Assembly: GCF_023806085.1 (NCBI RefSeq)
Contig: NZ_JAMSLX010000013.1
Location: 1-64,000, forward strand
DNA: 64,000 nucleotides
Reading direction: 5' to 3'
Source of the DNA: Hephaestia sp. MAHUQ-44
GTDB lineage: Bacteria; Pseudomonadota; Alphaproteobacteria; Sphingomonadales; Sphingomonadaceae
Shown here piece after piece: positions 49,122-57,831 of the stretch. The notes beneath the pieces are model-generated. The model had not been told where the DNA came from. It worked only from the letters and a program-made list of their open reading frames with translations, and ran no database searches. Positions within the stretch are counted from its first letter, which is position 1. Every line of letters begins with the position of its first letter. Both the position numbers and the translations under genes were made by a program.

Positions 49122-49202
49122 CCGCACCGGCCCGCTCCCCCACCCCACCTCCCAAGTCATTATACTGCATGGGAGGTGGGGTGGGGGAGCGGGCCGGTGC
49201 GG
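49122..49202. repeat. Perfect 33-bp inverted repeat
   Basis: Arms 49122-49154 and 49170-49202 are exact reverse complements (33 of 33), with a 15-base loop containing ATTATA. The arms begin CCGCACCGGCCCGCTCCCCC and end CACCTCCCA. A degenerate relative lies at 58649-58735 and one arm remains at 17956. Such a perfect element suggests recent mobility. Confidence 0.9.
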
Positions 49203-49253
49203 TTTCCACGTAAGCGGAATGAATTCCGACGCGAACAATGCGGCCGCGACGGG

Positions 49254-49296
49254 ATAAAAAAGGGCGGCGCCGCTGCCGGCACCGCCCCATTTTTCC
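49254..49296 (-). terminator. Intrinsic terminator of rplM-rpsI
   Basis: On the minus strand a GGGCGG...CCGCCC stem with an inner GCC/GGC extension is followed by TTTTTTA (49260-49254). It starts 13 bases after the rpsI stop. Confidence 0.85.
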
Positions 49297-49308
49297 AAAG
49301 CCTTGGGT

Positions 49309-49848
49309 TTAGCGCTTCGAGAACTGGAAGCTGCGACGCGCCTTGGCGCGGCCGTACTTCTTGCGCTCGACGGTGCGGCTGTCGCGGGTCAGGAAGCCCG
49401 CCGCCTTGACCGGGGCGCGCAGCGCCGGCTCGTAGCGGGCCAGCGCCTGGCTGATGCCGTGCTTGACCGCGCCGGCCTGCCCCGAAAGCCCGCCGCCCTT
49501 GACGGTGCAGATCACGTCATACTGGCCCTGCCGTGCCGCCACGTCGAACGGCTGGTTGATGACGAGACGCAGCGTCGGCCGCGCGAAATAGACTTCCTGG
49601 TCGCGACCGTTGATCACGATCTTGCCCGAACCCGGCTTGAGCCAGACGCGGGCAACCGCATCCTTGCGGCGGCCGGTGGCATAGGCGCGGCCCTGCTTGT
49701 CGATCTCCTGCTCGCGCAGGGGTGTGACCGGCTGGGCAGCGACGGGGGCGGGCGCCTCGGCAGCGGCAGCGGCGTCAGCCGTGGGCTGCTGTGCCTGGTC
49801 GCCCGCAATGGCGCCCAGATCGGAAAGCGATTGACGATTGTCGGACAT
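49309..49848 (-). CDS. rpsI: Ribosomal protein uS9
   Basis: 179 residues, about 45 more than E. coli uS9. The extra N-terminal part (Ala/Pro-rich, acidic) is typical of alphaproteobacterial uS9. The core has [18 protein letters not shown] and the C-terminal tail [17 protein letters not shown] that reaches the P site. Its start codon overlaps the rplM stop by one base, so the pair is coupled. Confidence 0.97.
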   Translation of the reverse strand: MSDNRQSLSDLGAIAGDQAQQPTADAAAAAEAPAPVAAQPVTPLREQEIDKQGRAYATGRRKDAVARVWLKPGSGKIVINGRDQEVYFARPTLRLVINQPFDVAARQGQYDVICTVKGGGLSGQAGAVKHGISQALARYEPALRAPVKAAGFLTRDSRTVERKKYGRAKARRSFQFSKR

Positions 49849-50327
49849 TATTTGCCCACCTTGTTCTTGCGATTCATGCTCGCGATATCGAGCACTTCGG
49901 GGTTCTGCGCGACGTGCGGATGCTCGGTCCCGGCATAGATGCGCAGGTTGCGCATCTGCTGGCGGCCCAGCGGCCCGCGCGGAATCATGCGCTCGATCGC
50001 CTTTTCGAGCACGCGCTCGGGGAAGCGGCCCTCGAGGACCTTCCCGGCGGTGATGCTCTTGATCCCGCCTGCATAACCGGTGTGCCGGTAATAGACCTTG
50101 TCGGCGAGCTTGTTGCCGGTGAAGCGCACCTTGTCCGCATTGATGACGATGACATTGTCACCGCAATCGACATGGGGGGTGAAGCTCACCTTGTGCTTGC
50201 CGCGCAGGACATTGGCGATGATCGTCGCCGCGCGTCCGACCACCAGGCCGTCGGCATCGACGATATGCCATTTTTTATCCACCTCATGCGGCTTGGCCGA
50301 CTTGGTGGTCTTCATCAGCGCCTTCAT
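49848..50327 (-). CDS. rplM: Ribosomal protein uL13
   Basis: 159 residues, with [26 protein letters not shown] at the start of the core and [18 protein letters not shown] near the end. Large-subunit assembly protein. First gene of the rplM-rpsI operon. An N-terminal [12 protein letters not shown] offers two possible Met starts. Confidence 0.97.
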   Translation of the reverse strand: MKALMKTTKSAKPHEVDKKWHIVDADGLVVGRAATIIANVLRGKHKVSFTPHVDCGDNVIVINADKVRFTGNKLADKVYYRHTGYAGGIKSITAGKVLEGRFPERVLEKAIERMIPRGPLGRQQMRNLRIYAGTEHPHVAQNPEVLDIASMNRKNKVGK

Positions 50328-50390
50328 GGGGCCTAGACCTCTTGCTTGAAATAACGCACGCCGCCCGGCAGGGACGGCGCGAACGGGCGG

Positions 50391-50419
50391 CCTATTGCGG
50401 GCCGGACATCGAAAGTCAA
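50391..50419 (-). promoter_or_regulatory. Predicted promoter of rplM-rpsI
   Basis: On the minus strand TTGACT (50419-50414) and AATAGG (50396-50391) are 17 bp apart, about 60 bp before the rplM start. This is a good housekeeping promoter match for a ribosomal protein operon. Confidence 0.6.
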
Positions 50420-50502
50420 GCGTGCGTGCGGGTTAGCGCGCGGGTATTGGAATACCATGAGGTCGGTGTGCGCGGGTTTAGGCCCGTGCTTCACCCAAGA
50501 AA

Positions 50503-50820
50503 TCAGGCGTGGGTGGCGTCGTCGATCCACTGCGCGACGGCATCGTCGACCGCCACCGGCCAGCGTTCGATCACCGGCAAATCGTAGCTGTGGAGCGCGG
50601 CGATCCGGGTGGCGAGCATCGCCGCGAGCGCGATCGTCGTCGTGAAGGTCGCGGTGACTTCTTCGGCGGTATCGACCGCGCCGTTCCAGCGGAAGATCGC
50701 GGTGCAGGGACGGTCGATCGTGACGCAGGCGGCGATACGCTGGTCGATCATCAGGCGTGCGATCCGATCGGCCTCGTCGGCGCCGCCGAAGGTGACGCGA
50801 ACGAGCGCGATGTCGGTCAA
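50503..50820 (-). CDS. cutA: Divalent-cation tolerance protein CutA
   Basis: 105 residues starting at TTG (50820-50818), which overlaps the ctaA stop (TTGA). The CutA1 core is clear: ADRIARLMIDQRIAACVTID, FRWNGAVDTAEEVTATFTT and SYDLPVIERWPV. It is a trimeric ferredoxin-like protein linked to copper tolerance. A longer frame upstream reads through ctaA in another frame and is spurious, which is why the TTG start matters. Confidence 0.9.
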   Translation of the reverse strand: MTDIALVRVTFGGADEADRIARLMIDQRIAACVTIDRPCTAIFRWNGAVDTAEEVTATFTTTIALAAMLATRIAALHSYDLPVIERWPVAVDDAVAQWIDDATHA

Positions 50821-51851
50821 GCGCGCCGCCCGATCGCGTGCGCGGCGCTGACGGTGGCAATCAACAGCAGCGCGGCGTTCGCCTGATGCGCGACCGCGAT
50901 GTCGATCGCGACCCCGCTCAGCAGCGTCGCGACGCCGAGCGCGATCTGCAGCACGACCAGCCCGAGCACTGCCGCGCCCGACAGCCGCGCACCCGCCGCG
51001 CGCGCCTTGAGCGCGAGGAGGAGAAGCGCGGCGGCCGCGACAAAGGCGAGCCAGCGGTGGATGAACTGGACCACGACCGGGTTGTCGATCGTGTTGGTCC
51101 AGGCCGGATCGAGCATCGGTACGCCCGCAGGGAACAGGCTGTCGCCCATCAGCGGCCAGCTTGCAAAGGCATAGCCGGCGCTGAGCCCGGCGGTGAAGGC
51201 GCCGTAGATGATCTGCGCGAACAGCAGCAACAGCGCGACGATCGCGATCGGGCGCAGCGCGGCGGGGCGGGTGAGGCGGTTCGCGTTGAACGCCATCAGA
51301 TCGAGCGCGGTCCAGACGATGCCGGCGAGAATCACGAGCGCGGTGACGAGGTGCACCGCAAGCCGGATATGGCTGACGTCGGTGCGGACCGACAGGCCCG
51401 AGGTCACCATCCACCAGCCGATCGCGCCCTGCAGCCCGCCCAGCGCCAGCAACCCGACGAGCCGCCAGCTATAGCCCGCGGGAATACGGTTGCGGAGCCA
51501 GAAATAGAGCAACGGCAACGCGAAGGCGAGGCCGATCACCCGTGCGAGTACACGGTGGATATATTCCCAGAAGAAGATCGTCTTGAACCCGTCCAGCGTC
51601 ATGCCGTGGTTGAGTTCGATATATTCGGGAATGCGTTTGTAATTCTCGAACTCGGCGACCCATTGCGCGTGGGTGAGCGGTGGAATGATACCGCTGATCG
51701 GTTTCCATTCGGTGATCGACAGCCCCGATTCGGTGAGCCGGGTGATGCCGCCGACGATCACCATCAGAACGATCAGCGCGGCGACCGCGAACAACCAGGT
51801 AGCAAGCGCGCGCGGGCGCGACTCGGCGACGGCGGAGGACATTTGGAGCAT
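50817..51851 (-). CDS. ctaA: Heme A synthase (COX15/CtaA)
   Basis: About 344 residues, eight membrane helices in two four-helix halves. Heme-ligand histidines are in EYIHRVLAR and HIRLAVH of the first half and VQFIHRWLAF and VAHQANA of the second. It oxidises heme O to heme A for aa3-type oxidase. Two ATGs (51851, 51842) are possible starts with no clear ribosome site; the first is given. It is upstream of and coupled to cutA. Confidence 0.93.
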   Translation of the reverse strand: MLQMSSAVAESRPRALATWLFAVAALIVLMVIVGGITRLTESGLSITEWKPISGIIPPLTHAQWVAEFENYKRIPEYIELNHGMTLDGFKTIFFWEYIHRVLARVIGLAFALPLLYFWLRNRIPAGYSWRLVGLLALGGLQGAIGWWMVTSGLSVRTDVSHIRLAVHLVTALVILAGIVWTALDLMAFNANRLTRPAALRPIAIVALLLLFAQIIYGAFTAGLSAGYAFASWPLMGDSLFPAGVPMLDPAWTNTIDNPVVVQFIHRWLAFVAAAALLLLALKARAAGARLSGAAVLGLVVLQIALGVATLLSGVAIDIAVAHQANAALLLIATVSAAHAIGRRA

Positions 51852-51942
51852 AATGTGGGGTGGCCTAGCCGCTTTGGCGCGCGGCGTCATGGCCGTTCGT
51901 TGAGGCTGTTCGTCCCAGCTCGGCCCAACACGTTCTCAAAAT

Positions 51943-51955
51943 GTTATATTGTAAC
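51943..51955. promoter_or_regulatory. Zur-box-like palindrome upstream of merC
   Basis: GTTATATTGTAAC (inverted GTTA...TAAC) lies 29 bp before the merC start and resembles the GTTATA-type zinc uptake regulator boxes of Proteobacteria. A Zur-like gene is the next gene but one to the right, which supports the assignment. Confidence 0.6.
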
Positions 51956-51984
51956 GTCACCGGCATCGTGCCATATCGCCCGCG

Positions 51985-52371
51985 ATGACTCAGGTAGCGC
52001 GCTCCTGGACGCAGTGGCTGTCCTTGCACATCGATCGGCTGGCGATCGGTTTGTCGGGGCTGTGCGTTGTCCATTGCATCGCAAGCGCGGTGTTGCTGGC
52101 GTTGCTCGCGTCGGCGGGCGGCATGCTGCTCGATCCGATCTATCATGAAGTCGGGCTGTCGCTCGCGATCGGGTTGGGCGTGATCGCGCTGGGCCGCGGC
52201 GCGCTGATCCATGGCTATATGATGCCGCTGGCGATCGGATCGCTGGGGCTCGGCATGATGGCAGGCGCGCTGACGCTGCCGCATGACGGCGGGATGGAAG
52301 CGATCTGGACGATCATCGGCGTCGGCGTGCTGGCGCTGGGCCACGACCTCAATCGCCGCGCGGTGATCTGA
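51985..52371 (+). CDS. MerC domain membrane protein
   Basis: 128 residues, four membrane helices. The first helix region has the MerC metal motif GLCVVHCIASAVL (Cys with adjacent His-Cys). MerC proteins carry mercuric or other soft/divalent metal ions inward. With a Zur-box-like site in front and a zur-like gene behind, zinc import under zinc limitation is a reasonable inference. No mer operon is present. Confidence 0.85.
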   Translation: MTQVARSWTQWLSLHIDRLAIGLSGLCVVHCIASAVLLALLASAGGMLLDPIYHEVGLSLAIGLGVIALGRGALIHGYMMPLAIGSLGLGMMAGALTLPHDGGMEAIWTIIGVGVLALGHDLNRRAVI

Positions 52372-52453
52372 GCCGCTGGCCCCGGTCGGCCTGCCCAGGG
52401 CGGTCGCGCCGCTTCGGCTTGTCGTGGGCGCCGCGACTCCCTAGCTTCAGCCC

Positions 52454-52927
52454 ATGGTTGGGCATGATCATCATGAGCATCATGGCGCGGCGCTGGCCAA
52501 GGCGGCGCAGGCGACGCTCGAACGTTCGGGCGAGCAATGGACCGCGATGCGCGCGCAGATTTTCGATGCGCTGGCCGGGTTCGACAAACCCGCCAGCGCC
52601 TATGACATCGCCGAGGCGGTATCGAAAGCCCAAGGACGGCGCGTCGCCGCGAACAGCGTCTATCGCATCCTCGACCTGTTCGTGACGACGAATCTGGTGC
52701 TGCGCGTCGAAAGTGCGAATGCCTTTATCGCCAACGCGCACCCCGGATGCCTGCACGATTGTATCTTCCTGGTGTGTGATCTGTGTGGGCAGACGACGCA
52801 TATCGACGACGATTCGGTGACCGCAGGTGTACGCCACGCGGCCGAAGCGGCGGGATTCCTGCCGGTGCGCCCGGTTATCGAAGTGCGCGGCAAATGTGCG
52901 GATTGCACCAAGGCCGATCGGTCCTAG
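52454..52927 (+). CDS. zur: Fur family zinc regulator (Zur-like) with a His-rich N terminus
   Basis: 157 residues. A winged-helix (about 28-85) is followed by a metal domain with CDLC (Cys108, Cys111) and CADC (Cys148, Cys151), forming the structural zinc site of Zur proteins. The N terminus GHDHHEHHG is unusually His-rich and may be an extra zinc-sensing or buffering arm. Its TAG stop overlaps that of the convergent acetyltransferase gene. It very likely represses merC and possibly other zinc genes. Confidence 0.87.
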   Translation: MVGHDHHEHHGAALAKAAQATLERSGEQWTAMRAQIFDALAGFDKPASAYDIAEAVSKAQGRRVAANSVYRILDLFVTTNLVLRVESANAFIANAHPGCLHDCIFLVCDLCGQTTHIDDDSVTAGVRHAAEAAGFLPVRPVIEVRGKCADCTKADRS

Positions 52928-53457
52928 GCCAGGACCTTTCCCATCCTGACCAGCGGCACGGCGATGCCGTCGATCGGCGAGGCGGTGGTGCGTTCGATCA
53001 CCGCGTAGCCGCAGGCGCGGTAGAGCGGTTCGCCCGCCAGCGTCGCCATCATTTCGGCCCGGGCGAATCCGGCGGCGCGCGCCTCGGCCTCGCAGCGGGC
53101 GAGGATCGCGCGGCCGACGCCACGGCGGGGGAAACCGGGATCGGTGAACATCGCGCGGATTCGCGCGGGCTCGCGTGCCGGATCGAGGAGGCGCGCGTCG
53201 CGCAGCCCGGTCGAATGGTCGCCGCCATAAAGCGTGGCGCGCCGGCTCCAGCCCCCACAGCCGGCGATCGTGCCGTCGATGATCGCGAGCCAATAGGTGC
53301 GGTCGGCAATCAGCGTGGTATCGAGCCCCATCACCGCCCGGCTCGCCGCGATTTCGGCGGGCGACAGGAAGGCCTGCTGAAGGATCGCGATCGAGCGCGC
53401 CATCACCGCGCGGATCGCGGCAATATCCTTATCGTCGGCGAGGCGGAGCGCGATCAT
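52924..53457 (-). CDS. GNAT family N-acetyltransferase
   Basis: About 177 residues from ATG 53457 ([19 protein letters not shown]). The acetyl-CoA loop [23 protein letters not shown] and [16 protein letters not shown] are the typical GNAT motifs B and D. An in-frame start at 53526 would add 23 residues of basic sequence without family character. Substrate unknown. Stops of this gene and zur overlap. Confidence 0.83.
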   Translation of the reverse strand: MIALRLADDKDIAAIRAVMARSIAILQQAFLSPAEIAASRAVMGLDTTLIADRTYWLAIIDGTIAGCGGWSRRATLYGGDHSTGLRDARLLDPAREPARIRAMFTDPGFPRRGVGRAILARCEAEARAAGFARAEMMATLAGEPLYRACGYAVIERTTASPIDGIAVPLVRMGKVLA

Positions 53458-53555
53458 CTGCTGCGCTTTCGGTTGCGATCGCGCCGCGGTCAAGAAACGG
53501 TGCAGCTTCTTTGTCCCAATCGACACCTCGATCGGACTGGTCTAGACGCCTCATA

Positions 53556-55481
53556 ATGACCGATCTTCCCGAAACGCCGTTGCTCGATACGGTATCGACA
53601 CCCGCGGATTTGCGTGGGTTGAAGCCCGGCCAGCTCCGGCAGCTCGCCGACGAACTGCGCGCCGAGACGATTTCCGCCGTTGGGGCGACGGGCGGGCATC
53701 TCGGCTCGGGGCTGGGCGTGGTCGAACTGACAGTGGCCATCCATTACGTCTTCGATACGCCGCGCGACCGGTTGATCTGGGACGTCGGCCACCAATGCTA
53801 TCCGCACAAGATCCTGACCGGCCGCCGCGACCGTATCCGCACGCTCAGGCAGGGCGGGGGGCTGTCTGGCTTCACCAAGCGCAGCGAGAGCGAATACGAC
53901 CCGTTCGGCGCGGCGCATTCGTCGACCTCGATCTCGGCGGCGCTGGGCTTCGCGGTGGCGAACAAGCTCGCTGACCGGCCGGGCAAGGGCATCGCCGTCA
54001 TCGGTGACGGCGCGATGTCGGCGGGCATGGCCTACGAAGCGATGAACAATGCCGAGCAGGCGGGCAACCGGCTGATCGTGATCCTCAACGACAACGATAT
54101 GTCGATCGCGCCGCCGGTGGGCGCGCTCTCGGCCTATCTCGCGCGGTTGATCTCGTCGTCCGAATATCTGGGGCTGCGCAGCCTTGCGAGCCGGGTCGTC
54201 AAGAAGGTGTCGCGCCGCGTCCACCAGTCGCTCGGCAAGGCCGAGGAATATACGCGCGGGATGGTGACCGGCGGCACGCTGTTCGAGGAACTGGGCTTTT
54301 ATTATGTCGGCCCGATCGACGGCCATAATCTCGATCACCTGATCCCTGTGCTCGAAAATGTGCGCGACACCGAGGAAGGGCCGATCCTCGTCCATGTCGT
54401 GACCAAGAAGGGCAAGGGCTATGCCCCGGCCGAGAATGCGGCGGACAAATATCACGGCGTCCAGCGGTTCGACGTCATCACCGGCGCGCAGGCCAAAGCG
54501 CCGCCGGGGCCGCCGAGCTATCAGAATGTGTTCGGCGAAACGCTCGCGAAACTCGCCGATGCCGACGAACGGATCTGCGCGATCACCGCGGCGATGCCGT
54601 CGGGGACAGGCGTGGACAAGTTCGCGAAGGCGCATCCGGATCGCGCGTTCGACGTCGGGATCGCCGAGCAGCACGCGGTGACCTTCGCTGCCGGGCTCGC
54701 CGCGCAGGGGATGCGGCCGTTCTGCGCGATCTATTCGACCTTCCTCCAGCGCGCCTACGATCAGGTGGTCCACGATGTTGCGATCCAGAATCTGCCGGTA
54801 CGGTTCGCGATCGACCGCGCCGGGCTGGTCGGCGCCGATGGCGCGACCCACGCGGGCAGTTTCGACATCACCTATCTGGCGACACTCCCCAATTTCGTGG
54901 TGATGGCGGCCGCCGACGAGGCCGAACTCGTCCACATGACCTATACCGCCGCCGAGCATGACAGCGGCCCCATCGCGCTACGCTATCCGCGCGGCGCGGG
55001 AACCGGCGTGGCCTTGCCCGCGACGCCGCACTTGCTCGAGATCGGCAAGGGACGGATCGTGCGCGAGGGCAAGAAGGTCGCGATCCTGTCGCTCGGCACG
55101 CGGCTCGCCGAGGCGCTCAAGGCGGCCGACGTGCTCGATGCCAAGGGACTGTCGACGACGGTCGCCGATCTGCGCTTCGCCAAGCCGCTCGATCAGGCGC
55201 TGATCCGCAAGTTGCTGACCACGCACGAGGTGGCGGTGACGATCGAGGAAGCTGCCGTCGGTGGTCTGGGTGCGCACGTCCTCACCTATGCCAGCGACGA
55301 GGGGCTGATCGATTCGGGGCTCAAGCTGCGGACGATGCGGCTGCCCGACCGCTTTCAGGATCAGGACAAGCCCGAGAAGCAATATGCCGAAGCCGGGCTG
55401 GACGCCGATCACATCGTCGCGACGGTGCTGGCGGCGCTGCGCCACAATTCGGGTGGCGTCGCGGAGGGCGCGCGGGCATAG
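53556..55481 (+). CDS. dxs: 1-deoxy-D-xylulose-5-phosphate synthase
   Basis: 641 residues from ATG 53556. The thiamine-diphosphate motif [24 protein letters not shown]... begins at 150 and ends in NDN. Also seen are YVGPIDGHN and the transketolase-type [12 protein letters not shown] with the catalytic Glu. It condenses pyruvate and glyceraldehyde 3-phosphate, the first step of the MEP isoprenoid pathway, which feeds carotenoids in sphingomonads. The next gene tlyA starts two bases after the stop, a conserved pairing. Confidence 0.96.
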   Translation: MTDLPETPLLDTVSTPADLRGLKPGQLRQLADELRAETISAVGATGGHLGSGLGVVELTVAIHYVFDTPRDRLIWDVGHQCYPHKILTGRRDRIRTLRQGGGLSGFTKRSESEYDPFGAAHSSTSISAALGFAVANKLADRPGKGIAVIGDGAMSAGMAYEAMNNAEQAGNRLIVILNDNDMSIAPPVGALSAYLARLISSSEYLGLRSLASRVVKKVSRRVHQSLGKAEEYTRGMVTGGTLFEELGFYYVGPIDGHNLDHLIPVLENVRDTEEGPILVHVVTKKGKGYAPAENAADKYHGVQRFDVITGAQAKAPPGPPSYQNVFGETLAKLADADERICAITAAMPSGTGVDKFAKAHPDRAFDVGIAEQHAVTFAAGLAAQGMRPFCAIYSTFLQRAYDQVVHDVAIQNLPVRFAIDRAGLVGADGATHAGSFDITYLATLPNFVVMAAADEAELVHMTYTAAEHDSGPIALRYPRGAGTGVALPATPHLLEIGKGRIVREGKKVAILSLGTRLAEALKAADVLDAKGLSTTVADLRFAKPLDQALIRKLLTTHEVAVTIEEAAVGGLGAHVLTYASDEGLIDSGLKLRTMRLPDRFQDQDKPEKQYAEAGLDADHIVATVLAALRHNSGGVAEGARA

Positions 55482-55483
55482 CC

Positions 55484-56215
55484 GTGCCGAAACAACGCAT
55501 CGATCAGTTGCTCGTCGATCGCGGACTCGCCGAATCGCGGACGCGGGCGCAGGCGCTGGTGATGGCGGGGCTCGTCTTCGTGGGCGAGCGCAAGATCGAG
55601 AAAGCGGGGCAGCAGGTCGCGGCCGATGCGGCGGTCGAGGTGCGCGGGCGCGATCATCCCTGGGTGTCGCGCGGCGGCATCAAGCTTGCGCACGGGCTCG
55701 ACCATTTCGGCTGGGAGGTGGCGGGGGCGGTCGCGCTCGATGTCGGGTCGTCGACCGGCGGCTTTACCGATGTGCTGCTCAGCCGCGGTGCGGCACGCGT
55801 CTATGCGGTCGACAGCGGCACCAACCAGCTCGCGTGGAAGCTGCGGCAGGACGCGCGCGTGATCGTCCACGAACAGACCAGCGCACGTATCCTGACGCCG
55901 ACGCATATCCCCGAGCCCATCGACCTGATCGTGTGCGACGCGAGCTTCATCGGGCTCGCCAAGGTGCTCGAGGTGCCGCTCGGTTTTGCGGGCGAGCAGG
56001 CGCGCGCGATGGTGCTGGTCAAGCCGCAGTTCGAGGCGGGGCGCGGCGAAGTCGGCAAGGGCGGGGTAGTGCGCGATCCTGCCATTCACGCGCGCGTTTG
56101 CGAGGAGGTCGCGGCGTGGTTTGCCGGGCAGGGCTGGCGCGTCGAGGGCGTGACGCAAAGTCCCATTACGGGACCGGAAGGCAATATCGAGTTCCTGCTC
56201 GCCGCAGGCCGTTGA
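55484..56215 (+). CDS. tlyA: TlyA-type rRNA 2'-O-methyltransferase
   Basis: 243 residues, GTG start. An N-terminal S4 RNA-binding domain (QRIDQLLVDRGLAESRTRAQALVMAGLVFV) precedes a Rossmann methyltransferase (ALDVGSSTGGFTDVLLSRGAARVYAVD; VKPQFEAGR). Short hemolysin-annotated TlyA proteins methylate 16S/23S rRNA in Mycobacterium. dxs-tlyA adjacency is common in bacteria. Confidence 0.93.
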   Translation: MPKQRIDQLLVDRGLAESRTRAQALVMAGLVFVGERKIEKAGQQVAADAAVEVRGRDHPWVSRGGIKLAHGLDHFGWEVAGAVALDVGSSTGGFTDVLLSRGAARVYAVDSGTNQLAWKLRQDARVIVHEQTSARILTPTHIPEPIDLIVCDASFIGLAKVLEVPLGFAGEQARAMVLVKPQFEAGRGEVGKGGVVRDPAIHARVCEEVAAWFAGQGWRVEGVTQSPITGPEGNIEFLLAAGR

Positions 56216-56299
56216 ACGCGGCGGGTTTTCGCGCGTCGTGGTTTCAGTGTAAGCGCAGGCCGAAGCGGGGCGTGGCTCCGGCGAACCGAAAGAGCGTGC

Positions 56300-56854
56300 A
56301 TGACCGAGATCGCGTCCAGGGCACAATTGCGCCTGTCGTTCCTGCGTTGGGCGGTGGTGACGGTGCCGCTGATATTGTTTCTCGGCTTTTTCTCAGGCCG
56401 CCTCGTACCGGCCGGATCGGAGAATGGGTGGTATGCTGCGCTCGCCAAGCCGTCGTTGACCCCACCTGACTGGCTGTTCCCGGTCGCGTGGACGATCCTT
56501 TATGTGCTGGAAGGCGTGGCGCTGGCGATCATCCTGCATGCGCGTGGCGCGCGCGGGCGGGGGCTGGCGATCGCGCTGTTCGTGGTCCAGTTCGCGCTCA
56601 GCCTTGCCTGGACGCCGATCTTCTTCGGCGCGCACAAGGTGGTGCTCGCGCTGGCGATCATCGTGGTGATGGCGCTGCTCGCGATCGCGACGACGCTGTT
56701 GTTCGGGCGCATCCGGCGCGGTGCGGCGTGGCTGATGGTGCCGTATATCGCGTGGATATGCTTCGCCGGGATGCTCACGTTCGGCATCCATCAGCTCAAT
56801 CCCGACGCACAGGGGCTTGTGCCGTCGTCCTCGACCACCCAGATCGAGCTTTGA
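56300..56854 (+). CDS. tspO: TspO/MBR family tryptophan-rich sensory protein
   Basis: 184 residues, five membrane helices. The helix 1/2 region WYAALAKPSLTPPDWLFPVAWTILYVLEGVAL and the late AWLMVPYIAWICFAGMLTFGIHQLN are the TspO signature. It binds porphyrins and in photosynthetic relatives modulates tetrapyrrole and carotenoid output. A 25-residue N-terminal extension precedes the first helix. Confidence 0.93.
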   Translation: MTEIASRAQLRLSFLRWAVVTVPLILFLGFFSGRLVPAGSENGWYAALAKPSLTPPDWLFPVAWTILYVLEGVALAIILHARGARGRGLAIALFVVQFALSLAWTPIFFGAHKVVLALAIIVVMALLAIATTLLFGRIRRGAAWLMVPYIAWICFAGMLTFGIHQLNPDAQGLVPSSSTTQIEL

Positions 56855-56899
56855 TGGCTGACGGCACCGCGCTGGTGCCACGATAGTTAAGGAACGACG

Positions 56900-57187
56900 A
56901 TGCAGGCCGACAACAAGATATTCGACGATTTCGCGAAATTCGTGAACGGCGCCGCGGGCACCTTTGCGGGCATGGGACGTGAGGCCGAGGCCGGGATGCG
57001 CGCGCGCGCCAAGGAATGGATCGGCGGACTCGATTTCGTCAGCCGCGAGGAATTCGATGCGGTCAAGGCGATGGCAGCGGCCGCACGCGACGAGGCCGAT
57101 GCGCTCAAGGTGCGGCTCGATGCGCTCGAAGCGGGCAGCGCCGCCCCCAGGAAGCCGGCCCCCAAGGCGCCGCGCAAGAAAGCCTGA
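56900..57187 (+). CDS. ubiK: UbiK family accessory factor (BMFP domain)
   Basis: 95 residues: an amphipathic N-terminal helix (IFDDFAKFVNGAAGTFAGM), the conserved FVSREEFDAVKAMAAAARDEADALKVRLDALE coiled-coil and a Pro/Lys-rich tail. UbiK trimers assist ubiquinone biosynthesis enzymes and have membrane-fusogenic activity. A GGAACG ribosome site precedes the ATG. Confidence 0.9.
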   Translation: MQADNKIFDDFAKFVNGAAGTFAGMGREAEAGMRARAKEWIGGLDFVSREEFDAVKAMAAAARDEADALKVRLDALEAGSAAPRKPAPKAPRKKA

Positions 57188-57202
57188 GCCATCACTTTTC
57201 AA

Positions 57203-57290
57203 CCGGAATATTGGGTTTTCCAACAGCCATATCGGGCTTTCCACAGGAATATTCGGCCGAAGGTGATTCCGCGGGTTGAAGCCCGCGGGT
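57203..57290. repeat. Three short tandem repeats followed by a hairpin
   Basis: ATATTGGG, ATATCGGG and ATATTCGG start at 57208, 57229 and 57249, each within a related ~20-bp unit (GGAATATTGGGTTTTCCA-like). Behind them, CCGCGGG (57269)/CCCGCGG (57282) forms a perfect 7-bp hairpin. They fill the 137-bp gap between ubiK and the YbjN gene. Confidence 0.55.
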
Positions 57291-57324
57291 TCGCTTGGCA
57301 CCGTTGGCTGATGGAGGCCCATTG

Positions 57325-57831
57325 ATGCTGGATGAGAGCGATTTCGAACGCGATGATGTCGCGGCGCCGATCGACATGCTCGAAAGCTATGTCGCGGCAC
57401 ATGGCTGGTCGTATGAACGCCAGGACGATGAGATCATCGTCGAGGTTAAGGGAAGCTGGACTCAATATGAGCTCCGCGCGCTGTGGCGCGAGGAGGACAG
57501 CGTCCTCCAGTTCCTCGCTTTCCCGGATATCCGCGTTCCAGATGAGCGTCGCGCTGCGCTGTATGAGACGATCGGGCTGGTCAACGAGCAGCTCTGGATC
57601 GGGCATTTCGAATTGTGGTCGTCGAGCGGCATCCTGCTGTACCGCCACGCCGCGCTGATCGACGGCGTCGAAGAGGGGACGCTGTCGCTCGCCGCCGCCG
57701 AATTGCTGATCGAATCGGCGATCGACGAATGCGAGCGCTTCTACCCCGTCTTCCAGTTCGTGCTGTGGGGCGGAAAGACGCCACGCGAGGCGATCGCGGC
57801 GGCGCTGATCGAAACCCAGGGAGAAGCCTGA
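57325..57831 (+). CDS. YbjN domain protein
   Basis: 168 residues from ATG 57325 (GGAGG upstream). It is acidic, with the YbjN (T3SS-chaperone-like) fold pattern: FERDDVAAPIDMLESYVAAHGWSYERQDDEIIVEVKGSW, then LWIGHFELWSSSGILLYRHAALI. No enzymatic motifs. In alphaproteobacteria it is commonly found directly before proC, as here, where its TGA overlaps the proposed ATT start. Confidence 0.87.
   Translation: MLDESDFERDDVAAPIDMLESYVAAHGWSYERQDDEIIVEVKGSWTQYELRALWREEDSVLQFLAFPDIRVPDERRAALYETIGLVNEQLWIGHFELWSSSGILLYRHAALIDGVEEGTLSLAAAELLIESAIDECERFYPVFQFVLWGGKTPREAIAAALIETQGEA

Noticed and set aside
50503..51414. 303-residue frame containing CutA at its end
   Set aside because: Only the last 105 codons are CutA-like. 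The rest is ctaA read in another frame. The TTG at 50820, overlapping the ctaA stop, is the sensible start.
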